From Chitinophagales bacterium (lineage in GTDB: Bacteria > Bacteroidota > Bacteroidia > Chitinophagales > Chitinophagaceae): a stretch of DNA of 64,000 nt. Each line of letters opens with the position of its first letter. The stretch's first letter is position 1. The translations under genes and the position numbers were made by a program. Location of the stretch: NCBI GenBank assembly GCA_025353485.1, contig JANXQO010000007.1, forward strand, positions 1 to 64,000, written 5' to 3'. Shown here one piece after another: positions 8,866 to 17,180 of this stretch. The notes under the pieces were generated by a model. That model did no database searches. It saw only the letters and a list, made by a program, of their open reading frames with translations, and was not told the origin of the DNA.

Positions 8866-9484
8866 AAGAGCAGAAGAATACGCACAAAACTTTTCTTCAA
8901 AAGAAGATGTGTTGCTGGCAGAGATAGCAGCATACACTAACCAACACCTGCATGCGCAAATGTTGAGCGGCCATGTGCAGGGCAAAATATTAGAAACAAT
9001 AAGCTGCCTGTTACAACCAAAAAAAATTTTAGAGATAGGAACCTTTACGGGTTACAGCACATTGTGTCTTGCAAAAGGTTTACAAAAGGATGGACAATTA
9101 CATACAATAGAATTAAGAGAGGAAGATGCAAAAACAGCAAAGGATTTTTTTAGCAATTCTTTACATAATAAAAAAATAGTTTTACACGTTGGCAATGCAT
9201 TAAATATCATTTCAACATTAGATGAAGAGTGGGATATTGTTTTTATTGATGCAGATAAAACAGGCTATATTGATTATTACGAATTAACTTTGCCGCACAT
9301 AAAACAAAATGGATTAATAATAGCGGATAATGTGTTGTTTCACGGCGATGTTTTAGAAGAAAATATTAAAGGCAAAAATGCAAAAGCAATTCATGCATTT
9401 AATGCGCATGTGGCAAAGGATAAAAGAGTGGAGCAGGTGATGCTCACCGTGAGAGACGGATTAATGCTGATTAGAAAATTATAA
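8849..9484 (+). CDS. SAM-dependent O-methyltransferase (Methyltransf_3 / COMT-like)
   Basis: A 211-residue class I methyltransferase. The SAM-binding motif I is ILEIGTFTGYST near residue 70. The metal- and substrate-site motif VFIDADKTGYIDYYE is near residue 133 and the NGLIIADNVLFHGDV strand is near residue 156, all typical of the small-molecule catechol-type O-methyltransferase family. It is cytoplasmic. The start lies inside the 3' end of the upstream symporter gene. The natural acceptor is unknown. Confidence 0.92.
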   Translation: MELINKRAEEYAQNFSSKEDVLLAEIAAYTNQHLHAQMLSGHVQGKILETISCLLQPKKILEIGTFTGYSTLCLAKGLQKDGQLHTIELREEDAKTAKDFFSNSLHNKKIVLHVGNALNIISTLDEEWDIVFIDADKTGYIDYYELTLPHIKQNGLIIADNVLFHGDVLEENIKGKNAKAIHAFNAHVAKDKRVEQVMLTVRDGLMLIRKL

Positions 9485-9625
9485 TTGTCTGAATTAAGAT
9501 TTGTTGGATTAATGGATTATAGGATTGAATTATTTCTATTACTTATAAATATTAAATGTTGATTTTAAGCGTTAATATTTATTGATCTTATTAATCTGCT
9601 AATCTTCCCAAATCATGATTCAGAC
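9485..9625. repeat. Dispersed inverted-repeat element, GTCTGAATCATGATT family
   Basis: The left end (TTGTCTGAATTAAGATTTG) and right end (CCAAATCATGATTCAGAC) are near reverse complements, with more AT-rich inverted sequence (GGATTATAGGATT and TAATCTGCTAATCTT) between. It fills the space between the methyltransferase and the murein hydrolase gene. Related ends occur at about 27473, 27571, 28076, 37071 and 37131. The right end supplies an ATG that makes the ORF-track start of the next gene misleading. Confidence 0.7.
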
Positions 9626-9650
9626 CATAAACCCTAACCCCCGGTATAAT

Positions 9651-10808
9651 ATGAAAAAAGTTTTTGGCTTTATTGTTTCATTGTATTTTTTCTCTTCTGC
9701 TTTTTCTCAAAAAATTACTGCAGAGCAATATATTAAAACCTATAAAGAAAATGCCATACGTGAAATGAAACGTATGGGAGTGCCTGCTGCTATTACGCTT
9801 GCGCAGGGGCTGCTGGAAACTGAAAACGGCAATAGTGACCTTTTAAAAAAATCAAATAACCATTTCGGAATAAAATGTAAAAGCAGTTGGACGGCAGAAG
9901 GTGTTAGTCATGACGACGATGCTATAGGCGAATGTTTCCGTACATACAAAGATGCAGAAGGATCTTACCGGGATCATTCAAATTATTTACGCGGCAACGA
10001 TCGCTATGCTTTTTTATTTAAGCTTGATCCAAAAGATTATAAAGGCTGGGCGTATGGTTTAAAAAAAGCGGGCTATGCCACCAATCCCAGGTATCCTGAT
10101 ATTCTTATAAAAAATATTGAAGAAAATAATCTTCAGCAATATACTATGGTGGCTGTAAATGATGTTCCTTTTTTTGATGCATCAAAATACCAATCTGACC
10201 CTGAAGAAAAAGCTTTTACTGAAATAGTAAAGAGTAAAGGATCTGCAAATACTCAACCCGTAAAATTTGTTTCAAATACTCCTGAGGAAAAAATTGACAT
10301 CAATGGAAGTAAAGCCATTTATGAAACAAAGGGAAGATCGTTGCTGGCAATAGCTATAGAAAATAATATAAATCTTAATAAACTTTTGGAATATAACGAT
10401 CTGCAAAAAGATGGATTGCTGGAAGATGACCAGTTTATTTTTCTTGAAAAAAAACAGAAGGAAGGAGATAAGGATATTTACATTGTTCAAAATAATGAAA
10501 GCCTTTACGATATTGCACAAAAGAACGGCATCCGCTTACAGAATCTGTATGTGTATAATGAGCTGAAAGAAGGTGAAAAAATAGTTGCAGGAAGTAAATT
10601 AAAATTAAAATCTGCAACTAAAGAGCAAACTGTTCCTGTAAAACAAACGCTTGAAATTACCAAAGTAAAAATATACGCTGTGCAACCTAAGGAAGGGCTT
10701 TATACTATATCAAAAAAATATGGTGTTACCGTTGCGCAGTTAAAAGAATGGAATAATTTAACTGATGATAATTTAAAGGTTGGTCAGCAACTCATCGTCT
10801 CAAAATAA
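9651..10808 (+). CDS. GH73 glucosaminidase with three C-terminal LysM domains
   Basis: An exported peptidoglycan hydrolase. The ATG at 9651 is preferred because it begins a clean signal peptide (MKKVFGFIVSLYFFSSAFSQ). The earlier ATG at 9615 lies inside a dispersed repeat and adds 12 hydrophilic residues. After the signal peptide comes a mannosyl-glycoprotein endo-beta-N-acetylglucosaminidase domain of about 150 residues. It contains QGLLETENGNS with the likely catalytic glutamate, then NNHFGIKCK and YRDHSNYL. Three LysM-like repeats follow, near residues 225-270, 280-325 and 340-385. It should cleave glycan strands during growth or division. hpt starts 3 bp after its stop. Confidence 0.93.
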   Translation: MKKVFGFIVSLYFFSSAFSQKITAEQYIKTYKENAIREMKRMGVPAAITLAQGLLETENGNSDLLKKSNNHFGIKCKSSWTAEGVSHDDDAIGECFRTYKDAEGSYRDHSNYLRGNDRYAFLFKLDPKDYKGWAYGLKKAGYATNPRYPDILIKNIEENNLQQYTMVAVNDVPFFDASKYQSDPEEKAFTEIVKSKGSANTQPVKFVSNTPEEKIDINGSKAIYETKGRSLLAIAIENNINLNKLLEYNDLQKDGLLEDDQFIFLEKKQKEGDKDIYIVQNNESLYDIAQKNGIRLQNLYVYNELKEGEKIVAGSKLKLKSATKEQTVPVKQTLEITKVKIYAVQPKEGLYTISKKYGVTVAQLKEWNNLTDDNLKVGQQLIVSK

Positions 10809-10811
10809 TAT

Positions 10812-11345
10812 ATGGAACTTATCAAAGTTCATGATAAACAATTTAAACCTTACATCTCTGCTGATAAAATTAGTGAAGAAGTAAAAAGGGTTGCTTCGGA
10901 GATAAATAAAGATTATGCCGGGAGAAAACCTTTATTCATAGCCATACTCAATGGCTCTTTTATGTTTGCGGCTGATCTTTTTAAAGAAATAAATATTGAT
11001 GCCGAAATCTGTTTTATTAAACTTGCTTCTTACAAAGGAACAAAATCATCAGGGCAGGTTATTACCGCAATTGGCCTGGATGTAGACCTTGTAGGCAGAG
11101 AAATAATAGTGATTGAAGATATTGTTGATACAGGCAAAACGTTGTCAAATTTTTTGCCACAGATACATCATCATCATCCAGCCTCTTTAAAAATTGCCGC
11201 TCTTTTACATAAACCTGATGCAATGATTCACCCGATTAAAATTGATTACCTCGGCTTTAGTGTGCCCAATAAATTTTTACTGGGTTATGGGTTAGATTAT
11301 GATGGATTAGGAAGAAATATAAAAGAGATTTACCAACTGGTTTAA
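10812..11345 (+). CDS. hpt: Hypoxanthine phosphoribosyltransferase
   Basis: A 177-residue purine-salvage enzyme that makes IMP or GMP from hypoxanthine or guanine and PRPP. The PRPP-binding motif is IVIEDIVDTGKTLS near residue 98. The flexible-loop region SYKGTKSSGQV (near 73) and the purine-site stretch VPNKFLLGYGLDYD near 154 are present. Length and motif order are standard. It begins 3 bp after the murein hydrolase stop, consistent with an operon, although there is no functional link between the two. Confidence 0.95.
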   Translation: MELIKVHDKQFKPYISADKISEEVKRVASEINKDYAGRKPLFIAILNGSFMFAADLFKEINIDAEICFIKLASYKGTKSSGQVITAIGLDVDLVGREIIVIEDIVDTGKTLSNFLPQIHHHHPASLKIAALLHKPDAMIHPIKIDYLGFSVPNKFLLGYGLDYDGLGRNIKEIYQLV

Positions 11346-11347
11346 TA

Positions 11348-11422
11348 GAAACGTGAGGCGTGAAAGGTGAAACGTCAAAAGTGAAAAATTTACTCTAACG
11401 TTTCACGTCTGCCGTTTCACGA
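11348..11422. repeat. GTGAAACG-type dispersed repeat with inverted arms
   Basis: The gap between hpt and the VWA gene is almost filled by variants of CGTGAAACG. The left half is GAAACGTGAGGCGTGAAA and the right half, CGTTTCACGTCTGCCGTTTC, is largely its reverse complement. It can form a hairpin and could act as a terminator for hpt, but no clear T-run follows. Confidence 0.6.
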
Positions 11423-11436
11423 TTTAATACCTTATC

Positions 11437-13239
11437 TTGAATGAATGTAATTTTCACAGAAGATGTAATAAAAGCAAGTTGCAAAAATTCTTTCTTACAA
11501 CTCTTTTTTTAATCCTTTGTTTTAGCCTGACTGCTCAATATTACATCAGGGGAGAAGTAAAGGATGAAAAGAACCAGCCTTTACAAAATGTAAAGATCTA
11601 CCTGCACTCTAACCGCTTACTATATTTTAGCGGTAACACGGGCGGCTTTGGAATTCTTACTTCAAAATTTTTTGACTCATTAACTTTTAATGCAGATGGC
11701 TACGAGCCAAAATCAATAAGTGTTAAAGCAGATACTTACCAGGAAATAAATTTAAAAATGTTGTTTCCCAATACAAACCTGCAAAAGCAAACACTTATTT
11801 CTATTTCAGGCAGCACAAGTAATTACAATACTCAAAATCTTTTTGGAAACGAATCATACAGTTTACTTGTTGAGAATAATTTTATTACTGCGGATAAGTT
11901 TCCTGCCACAACATTTTCTGTACGAGCTGATAAAGCATCGTATACAAATATCCGCAGGTTTATCAACCAAAAGAGTACCGTACCAATTGATGCAGTAAGG
12001 ATAGAAGAGATGCTGAACTATTTTAATCTTAACTATAAAGAGCCTGCTGAAAATAAAACTTTCAATATAGAATCTCAATTAACTTCCTGCCCATGGAATA
12101 ATGATCACCAGCTTTTATTTATTAATGTAAGTGCAAAAAAATTAAATTTTGAAAACGTTGCTCCCGGCAATTTTGTTTTCCTTATTGATGTATCAGGCAG
12201 TATGGATCTGCCTAACCGCTTACCACTTTTAAAAGCCTCTTTTCAATCCCTGGTAAAAAACTTAAGAGATAAGGATACTATATCTATTGTAACCTATGGC
12301 GGATCAGTTGGTATTTGGCTGCCGCCAACGAGTGGTGCAGAAAAACAAAAAATTATTAAGGCAATCGAAGAATTAGATGCTGCCGGAGACACACCCGGTG
12401 AAGCAGGACTAAGGGCTGCCTATAAACTTGCAAAAAGCAGTTTTATAAAAGGTGGAAATAACAGGATCATTCTTGCTACTGACGGAGATTTTAATGTGGG
12501 ACAAACGACAGAAAAGGAACTGGAAGAATTAATTACCAAAGAGAGGCAATCCGGAATTTATCTTACATGCCTTGGCGTAGGAATGGGCAATTATAAAGAT
12601 TCAAAAATTGAGGCGCTTGCAAAAAGAGGGAACGGAAATTTTGCTTACTTAGATGATATTAAAGAAGGAGAAAAAATTTTGGTTAAAGAACTTATGCAAA
12701 CATTATACACGGTTGCAAACGATGTAACAATGAACATACAGTTTAACCCTGATATGGTAAAAGAATACCGGTTAATTGGGTACGATAATAAAAAGAATGT
12801 AATTACAGATCCGGCAAGTACATTGGAAGGTGGCGAAATTGGTTCAGCTAATGGAATTACAGCAATGTTTGAAATTGTTCCAAAAGAAAATAATTTATTG
12901 GAAGAGGATCCTTTTTCAAAAGACAGTATCGCTGCTATAAAACTTAATTTTCGTTTGCCGGATGACAGTTCCCAAAACAGTTACGAATATACCTGTACCA
13001 ATAATTATAAAGATTTTCAAAAGATAAATAATGATCTAAAATTTGCAACGTCGCTAACCATGTTTGGATTACTGCTGAAAGGATCAAAATATGCTTCTTC
13101 TGCTTCGTGGAATGATGTAGAAAAAATTGCAAAGGCATCTGTTAATGCAGATGACTATCTTCAAAATGAATTTATAACTATTGTGGAAAATGCAAAGAAG
13201 ATATATTTAAAAAAAGGGAAACGAAAATCTAAATATTAA
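11437..13239 (+). CDS. Exported VWA-domain protein (YfbK-like, DUF3520)
   Basis: A roughly 600-residue protein. A hydrophobic signal segment is followed by a carboxypeptidase-regulatory-like beta domain (about residues 35-90, [18 protein letters not shown]), a von Willebrand domain near 165-200, and a VWA domain with the MIDAS motif DVSGSMD near residue 250. A C-terminal DUF3520-like region follows. Related proteins act as cell-surface adhesion or chaperone scaffolds; the role here is unknown. The frame has no ATG before the signal peptide. TTG at 11437 or TTG at 11479 must be used, so the start is uncertain. The stop overlaps the dnaJ stop by 4 bp. Confidence 0.85.
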   Translation: MNECNFHRRCNKSKLQKFFLTTLFLILCFSLTAQYYIRGEVKDEKNQPLQNVKIYLHSNRLLYFSGNTGGFGILTSKFFDSLTFNADGYEPKSISVKADTYQEINLKMLFPNTNLQKQTLISISGSTSNYNTQNLFGNESYSLLVENNFITADKFPATTFSVRADKASYTNIRRFINQKSTVPIDAVRIEEMLNYFNLNYKEPAENKTFNIESQLTSCPWNNDHQLLFINVSAKKLNFENVAPGNFVFLIDVSGSMDLPNRLPLLKASFQSLVKNLRDKDTISIVTYGGSVGIWLPPTSGAEKQKIIKAIEELDAAGDTPGEAGLRAAYKLAKSSFIKGGNNRIILATDGDFNVGQTTEKELEELITKERQSGIYLTCLGVGMGNYKDSKIEALAKRGNGNFAYLDDIKEGEKILVKELMQTLYTVANDVTMNIQFNPDMVKEYRLIGYDNKKNVITDPASTLEGGEIGSANGITAMFEIVPKENNLLEEDPFSKDSIAAIKLNFRLPDDSSQNSYEYTCTNNYKDFQKINNDLKFATSLTMFGLLLKGSKYASSASWNDVEKIAKASVNADDYLQNEFITIVENAKKIYLKKGKRKSKY

Positions 13240-14393
13240 TTAAAAGTCTCTCTTATTTTTTCCCAGAACGATTTATCATTTTTATCAGGATGCGGCTGAA
13301 AGTTTTGGCTGCTCTGCATCTGTTCCAAAATATTTTTTTCTTCTGATGATACATGTTGTGGCGTCCATACATTTACATGTATAAGCTGATCTCCTTTTTC
13401 ATGGCTGTTAATGCCGGGAAATCCCTTTCCTTTTAACCTGAATATTTTTCCACTCTGTGTGCCCGGTGGAATTTTTATTTTGGCTCTTCCATCAATCGTT
13501 GGCACTTCTATCTGTGTTCCAAATACCGCATCAGGAAATGATATGTAAAGATCGAAAGCTACATTTAATCCATCTCTCTGCAGGTATTCATGTTGCTCTT
13601 CTTCAATTAATATTATAAGATCACCGGCGGGCCCGCCACGTTCACCAATATTACCTTTGCCGCTCATGCTTAGCTGCATCCCATCCTGTACACCCGGCGG
13701 TATATCAAGAGTAACAGTTTCTTCACCAAATACTCTTCCTTCACCTTTACATACAGTGCATTTATTTGTTATTGTATTTCCTTCACCATTGCAGGCAGGG
13801 CAGGTAGTAACGGTTTGCATTTGACCTAAAAAAGTATTCTGCACTCTTCTTACCTGTCCGTTACCACCGCAGGTTCCGCATGTTTGCATACTGTTTTTAT
13901 CTTTTGCACCAGAGCCATTGCAGGTATTGCATGAAACATATTTTTTTACCTTAACGGTTTTGGTAGCACCTTTTGCAATCTCCTCAAAGTTTACTTTTAT
14001 TTTTATTCTTAAATTATTACCTCTTACTCCTTTGCTTCTTCCGCCGCGGCTTCTTCCACCACCACCAAAAAAATTACCGAACATATCATCTCCAAAAATA
14101 TCTCCAAACTGGCTAAAGATATCTTCGGTATTCATGCCGCCAAAACCACCGCCGCCACGGCCTTGTCCAAAAGCACTATGGCCAAATCTGTCGTACTGGC
14201 CCCGTTTATCCTGGTCGCTTAATATTTCATAAGCTTCTGCGGCTTCTTTAAATTTTTCTTCAGAAGGCTTATCACCAGGATTTCTGTCAGGGTGAAATTG
14301 CATGGCTACTTTTCTGTAAGCTTTTTTTATCTCATCGGCTGATGCGCTTTTGCTTACGCCCAATATTTCGTAAAAATCTTTTTTTGAAGCCAT
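13236..14393 (-). CDS. dnaJ: Chaperone DnaJ
   Basis: The Hsp40 co-chaperone that delivers unfolded clients to DnaK and stimulates its ATPase. The J domain occupies about residues 1-70 with HPD inside [11 protein letters not shown] Gly/Phe-rich linker ([11 protein letters not shown]) is followed by four CxxCxGxG zinc-binding repeats ([32 protein letters not shown]) and two C-terminal substrate-binding domains. The start at 14393 ([13 protein letters not shown]) is preferred to the ATG two codons upstream because an AGGGA sequence lies about 8 bases before it. It follows grpE on the same strand with a gap of about 100 bp, the usual pairing. Confidence 0.96.
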   Translation of the reverse strand: MASKKDFYEILGVSKSASADEIKKAYRKVAMQFHPDRNPGDKPSEEKFKEAAEAYEILSDQDKRGQYDRFGHSAFGQGRGGGGFGGMNTEDIFSQFGDIFGDDMFGNFFGGGGRSRGGRSKGVRGNNLRIKIKVNFEEIAKGATKTVKVKKYVSCNTCNGSGAKDKNSMQTCGTCGGNGQVRRVQNTFLGQMQTVTTCPACNGEGNTITNKCTVCKGEGRVFGEETVTLDIPPGVQDGMQLSMSGKGNIGERGGPAGDLIILIEEEQHEYLQRDGLNVAFDLYISFPDAVFGTQIEVPTIDGRAKIKIPPGTQSGKIFRLKGKGFPGINSHEKGDQLIHVNVWTPQHVSSEEKNILEQMQSSQNFQPHPDKNDKSFWEKIRETFN

Positions 14394-14497
14394 ACCCATA
14401 TCCCTAAAAAGGAATTTAAATTTTTAAATTGTTTGTGTTAATTTTTATCTCTCCTATTAATAAACGTATGCAAAAGCTCCTTCAGGGGTCAGGAACT

Positions 14498-15073
14498 TTA
14501 TTTTCCCACAATTACTTTTGCAAACCGGATAAGTTTATCATTTAAATAGTATCCTTTTACAATCTCATCAATTACTTTACCTTTTTTAATATCATCTTCA
14601 ACGGGAACTTCAGCTATTGCTTCGTGTTTATGAACATCAAAATCTGTATTAATACTATCCATCGCTTTAAGCCCCTTTGATTGTAACGTTGTTCTGAGTT
14701 TATTAAAAACAAGCTGCACACCATCTTTAGTTTGTTCTATATTATCGTCCCGATAGCTATCGGGATTCATTTGCTTTTCAGCCCTGTCGCAATCATCCAA
14801 TACATCAAGCATAGAAGTAATAACTTCCTTACCTGCGGTTTGTATCAGTTCACCTCTTTCTTTTGCATTTCGCCTTTTAAAATTGTCAAATTCAGCAACG
14901 AGCCTAAGGTATTTATCTTTTTGCATTTCCAGCTCATTTGTAAGTTTAGTTTTTTCATCTTCTTCTGTTACGTTATTTTCAGCTTCAAAATTACTATCAA
15001 CTTCGTTTACTGATGTTTGATCTTTAGTGTTGATCTCCTCTGTGGATTTATCGTATTTATTTTTATTTTCCAT
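14498..15073 (-). CDS. grpE: Nucleotide exchange factor GrpE
   Basis: The 191-residue nucleotide exchange factor for DnaK. An acidic N-terminus is followed by a long coiled-coil helix (about 45-110, KYLRLVAEFDNFKRRNAKER) and a beta-wing domain with the conserved HEAIAEVPVED near residue 150. The segment MNPDSYRDDN near residues 100-110 lies in the long-helix region and is encoded by a 16-bp palindrome that also occurs in aroE (see repeat entry); it looks like an insertion. A textbook Bacteroidota promoter sits just upstream. dnaJ follows downstream. Confidence 0.95.
   Translation of the reverse strand: MENKNKYDKSTEEINTKDQTSVNEVDSNFEAENNVTEEDEKTKLTNELEMQKDKYLRLVAEFDNFKRRNAKERGELIQTAGKEVITSMLDVLDDCDRAEKQMNPDSYRDDNIEQTKDGVQLVFNKLRTTLQSKGLKAMDSINTDFDVHKHEAIAEVPVEDDIKKGKVIDEIVKGYYLNDKLIRFAKVIVGK
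14748..14765. repeat. TCCCGATAGCTATCGGGA palindrome inside grpE
   Basis: A perfect 18-bp palindrome within the grpE coding sequence. On the coding strand it contributes residues of PDSYRDD. The same core with an extra half copy is found in aroE at 62143-62166. Confidence 0.8.
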
Positions 15074-15089
15074 ATTTAAAAATTGGCTG

Positions 15090-15119
15090 CAAAGGTAGGT
15101 TAGTCAAACATTTTGCCAA
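15090..15119 (-). promoter_or_regulatory. grpE-dnaJ promoter (TTG-N19-TACCTTTG)
   Basis: On the minus strand, TTG (15117-15119) is followed after exactly 19 bases by TACCTTTG (15090-15097). This is a perfect match to the Bacteroidota housekeeping promoter TTG/TAnnTTTG. The grpE ATG is 16 bp downstream of the -7 box, so the leader would be very short. Confidence 0.8.
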
Positions 15120-15169
15120 TAAGAAATATTAGACAAATTGACACTGGTAAGTTAGGAGGGAGGATGAGG

Positions 15170-15550
15170 TTATTTAACCACTTGAAATTTTCCGGAATCA
15201 ATGATTCTTCCGCTCTTGTCGCGAAGCTGGTAAATGTAAACACCCCTGTAAAAATCAGTAAGGGGGATATTAATTTTTGGGGTAATTGTTTTAAGGTCAA
15301 AAACTTTTTTGCCTATAAAATTATAAACCTGGAAAGAGAAGAATTTATCGTAGCCTTTTTGAAATTCGAAATTGATTACGCTTATGGCAGGATTGGGATA
15401 AAACCGAATGTATTTTATAGCAGGGTCTGTTGATCCTGCAATTATTTTACTTTGGGCGAAGCTTCCCGAAACAAATAAAATCGTAAAAATGAATATGTAA
15501 AAAATTTTCTTCAATACCCTAAAATTAGATTTTTTATTTAAAATTAGCAA
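15170..15550 (-). CDS. Minimal T9SS type A sorting-domain protein
   Basis: A 126-residue protein. A signal peptide occupies about residues 14-33 (LKKIFYIFIFTILFVSGSFA). The rest is almost entirely a type A T9SS C-terminal sorting domain: FYPNPAISVINFEF near residue 50, VYNFIGKKVFDL near 72 and DFYRGVYIYQLRD near 95, ending GKFQVVK. There is no passenger domain, which is odd because the sorting domain normally tags a much larger cargo. It could be a true minimal surface protein or the remnant of a longer gene. No frameshifted passenger is evident upstream. Confidence 0.85.
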   Translation of the reverse strand: MLILNKKSNFRVLKKIFYIFIFTILFVSGSFAQSKIIAGSTDPAIKYIRFYPNPAISVINFEFQKGYDKFFSFQVYNFIGKKVFDLKTITPKINIPLTDFYRGVYIYQLRDKSGRIIDSGKFQVVK

Positions 15551-15624
15551 CTTTTAGTACTCGTGTAAATATTCAAAATGGTTGCTGCTATAAAATTTCA
15601 TTAAAATAACGCCTGAAAAGAGAG

Positions 15625-16095
15625 TTAATTGTATTGTGATAAAGTTTTTTGTATTTTTTCAAAATCGGGTATTTCAGTTGCATTTTCAAGTACTTCAGCA
15701 TAGCGGACCATACCTTCCTTATCTATTACAAAAGCACTACGCTTACTCACTCCCTGCATGCCATAGCCGAAACTTTGATATAATGACCCATAGGAAATGG
15801 AAACCTCCTTATTAAAATCACTCAGTAATTGAAAATTTAAATGCTGTTCTTCTTTATATTTTGCCAGCGTATAAACAGAATCAACAGAGATACCAATTAC
15901 GGCTGCATTGCTGCTATTGTATTGGCTGATATTATCTCTCACTTCGCACAATTCTTTTGTGCAGGTACCTGTAAATGCGAGTGGAAAAAATAGCAACACA
16001 ACATTCTTGTCTTTAAAATCGCTAAGGGAAACTTTATTTTTTTCTGAATTATATAAACTAAACTCCGGCGCTTTGGTTCCTGTTTCAATTTTCAT
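15625..16095 (-). CDS. Peroxiredoxin (AhpC/TSA family)
   Basis: A thiol peroxidase that reduces peroxides. The peroxidatic cysteine is in PLAFTGTCTKELC (near residue 45), matching the PxxxTxxC active site. A second cysteine five residues later could serve as an atypical resolving cysteine. The ORF-track start is a TTG that lies inside a perfect -7 promoter box, so the ATG at 16095 (MKIETGTKAPEFSL) is chosen; this gives 156 residues, normal for the family. It is cytoplasmic. It follows the T9SS sorting-domain gene in map order but reads away from the lipoprotein gene at 16196. Confidence 0.92.
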   Translation of the reverse strand: MKIETGTKAPEFSLYNSEKNKVSLSDFKDKNVVLLFFPLAFTGTCTKELCEVRDNISQYNSSNAAVIGISVDSVYTLAKYKEEQHLNFQLLSDFNKEVSISYGSLYQSFGYGMQGVSKRSAFVIDKEGMVRYAEVLENATEIPDFEKIQKTLSQYN

Positions 16096-16110
16096 TTTAA
16101 AATTTTCGGA

Positions 16111-16118
16111 CAAAGATA
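16111..16118 (-). promoter_or_regulatory. -7 box of the peroxiredoxin promoter (TATCTTTG)
   Basis: TATCTTTG on the minus strand matches TAnnTTTG exactly and lies about 15 bp upstream of the chosen ATG at 16095. No TTG is found at the ideal 19-base spacing. The box overlaps the TTG that the ORF track used as a start, which rules that start out if the promoter is real. Confidence 0.55.
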
Positions 16119-16195
16119 GAACTTCAGATTCCAGTAAGCACTGATGTATAAATTCTTTATTTTATTTTTACCCCTTTATTTTTATTATACATCTT

Positions 16196-16852
16196 ATGCG
16201 AAATTGGGTATTGATATTTCTTTCTTTTCTGCCGGTAATTTTTTCTTCCTGCAATAACCCTATGGATAAAACTTACAGCACTACAACTTACCTGCAGGAT
16301 ATTGCGGCAATAAGAGAAAGTAATAAAGTGAGTTATGATGATATTGAATTATTAACCCAATACATTGCACTTTCTAAAATTGCAGGGAATGATCTGCAGG
16401 GAAAAACATACGATGAAATTCTTGAGAAAATTAAAGATATACGAAAAACCAACACTGATAAAGGTGACCAGGTAAAAATGGAAAAGGAAGCCATGAGAGA
16501 ACGAATGAGTTCTTTTTTAACTGTTAGCTTATCTCAGAAATTCTTTTCAAAGGTTAATAACAAAGATTGTTTTACATACACTGTCACGTTCAGGAATGCT
16601 ACATCAAAAAATATTAAGCTGGTTGTTGGAAGCATAAGCCTGAACGATCTTTTAGACAGGGAAATAAAGAATATTCAAATTGTATTTGATGAAATACTGA
16701 GAGCAAATTCAAGTTTAAAAAAAACATATACAGTTACCTACGATGCAGCCAATGAAAATGACAAACGTATAAGAGCAAAAGAACTGGTTGACCTTAGGAT
16801 TCTATGGAATCCTGAAAAAATTATTTTTGAAGATGGAACTATAGCAGAATAA
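16196..16852 (+). CDS. Putative lipoprotein of unknown function
   Basis: A 218-residue protein with an N-terminal hydrophobic segment ending in a lipobox-like VIFSSCNNP (Cys19), so it is probably lipid-anchored. The mature part begins with a helical region (LQDIAAIRES, EILEKIKDIRK). A beta-rich half follows (FTYTVTFRNATSKNIKLVVG), resembling an Ig-like fold. I do not recognise a family. The gene is convergent with the small membrane protein gene that starts at the next base. Confidence 0.75.
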   Translation: MRNWVLIFLSFLPVIFSSCNNPMDKTYSTTTYLQDIAAIRESNKVSYDDIELLTQYIALSKIAGNDLQGKTYDEILEKIKDIRKTNTDKGDQVKMEKEAMRERMSSFLTVSLSQKFFSKVNNKDCFTYTVTFRNATSKNIKLVVGSISLNDLLDREIKNIQIVFDEILRANSSLKKTYTVTYDAANENDKRIRAKELVDLRILWNPEKIIFEDGTIAE

Positions 16853-17086
16853 TTACCAAACTTCATAAGCAAGCGCTTCTTTATTTTTCCTGTATTCATT
16901 TCGTTTTTTATTTAGGAACAAAAACGCTGTTGAGGCTACTGCTATAAAAGCTAATGCTTTTAAAATTCTAGATGTTGTTTGTAAGTTAACACCGTGCCTG
17001 TTCTGATGAGATATTATACGTTGCGCCTTAAATTCAGTAGAAATAAAATGTGGTTTTTTTCTTTCTAAAATTAGTTCGTTACTCAT
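16853..17086 (-). CDS. Small single-span membrane protein
   Basis: A protein of about 77 residues if started at the ATG at 17086 (MSNELILERKKPHFIST). The ORF-track start 17 codons earlier adds a Q/I-rich stretch without a recognisable role. A basic soluble N-terminus is followed by one membrane helix (ILKALAFIAVASTAFLFLN) and a basic KKRNEYRKNK tail. It is probably a real small membrane protein. No family is recognised. Confidence 0.55.
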   Translation of the reverse strand: MSNELILERKKPHFISTEFKAQRIISHQNRHGVNLQTTSRILKALAFIAVASTAFLFLNKKRNEYRKNKEALAYEVW

Positions 17087-17180
17087 GGTTATAATTTTTT
17101 GTTGCTGAATATTTATTATTTGCCCTACGTAAAGCAATATAAAATCATGCCATAATAATAAACTTTCTCACAAGTAATAT

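Noticed and set aside
9615-9650. ATG start of the LysM hydrolase as given in the ORF track
   Set aside because: It lies in the dispersed ATGATTCAGAC repeat and would put 12 hydrophilic residues before a clean signal peptide. The ATG at 9651 is the better start.
13918-14232. 104-residue plus-strand ORF, proline-rich
   Set aside because: It is a shadow of the Gly-rich and zinc-finger part of dnaJ on the opposite strand.
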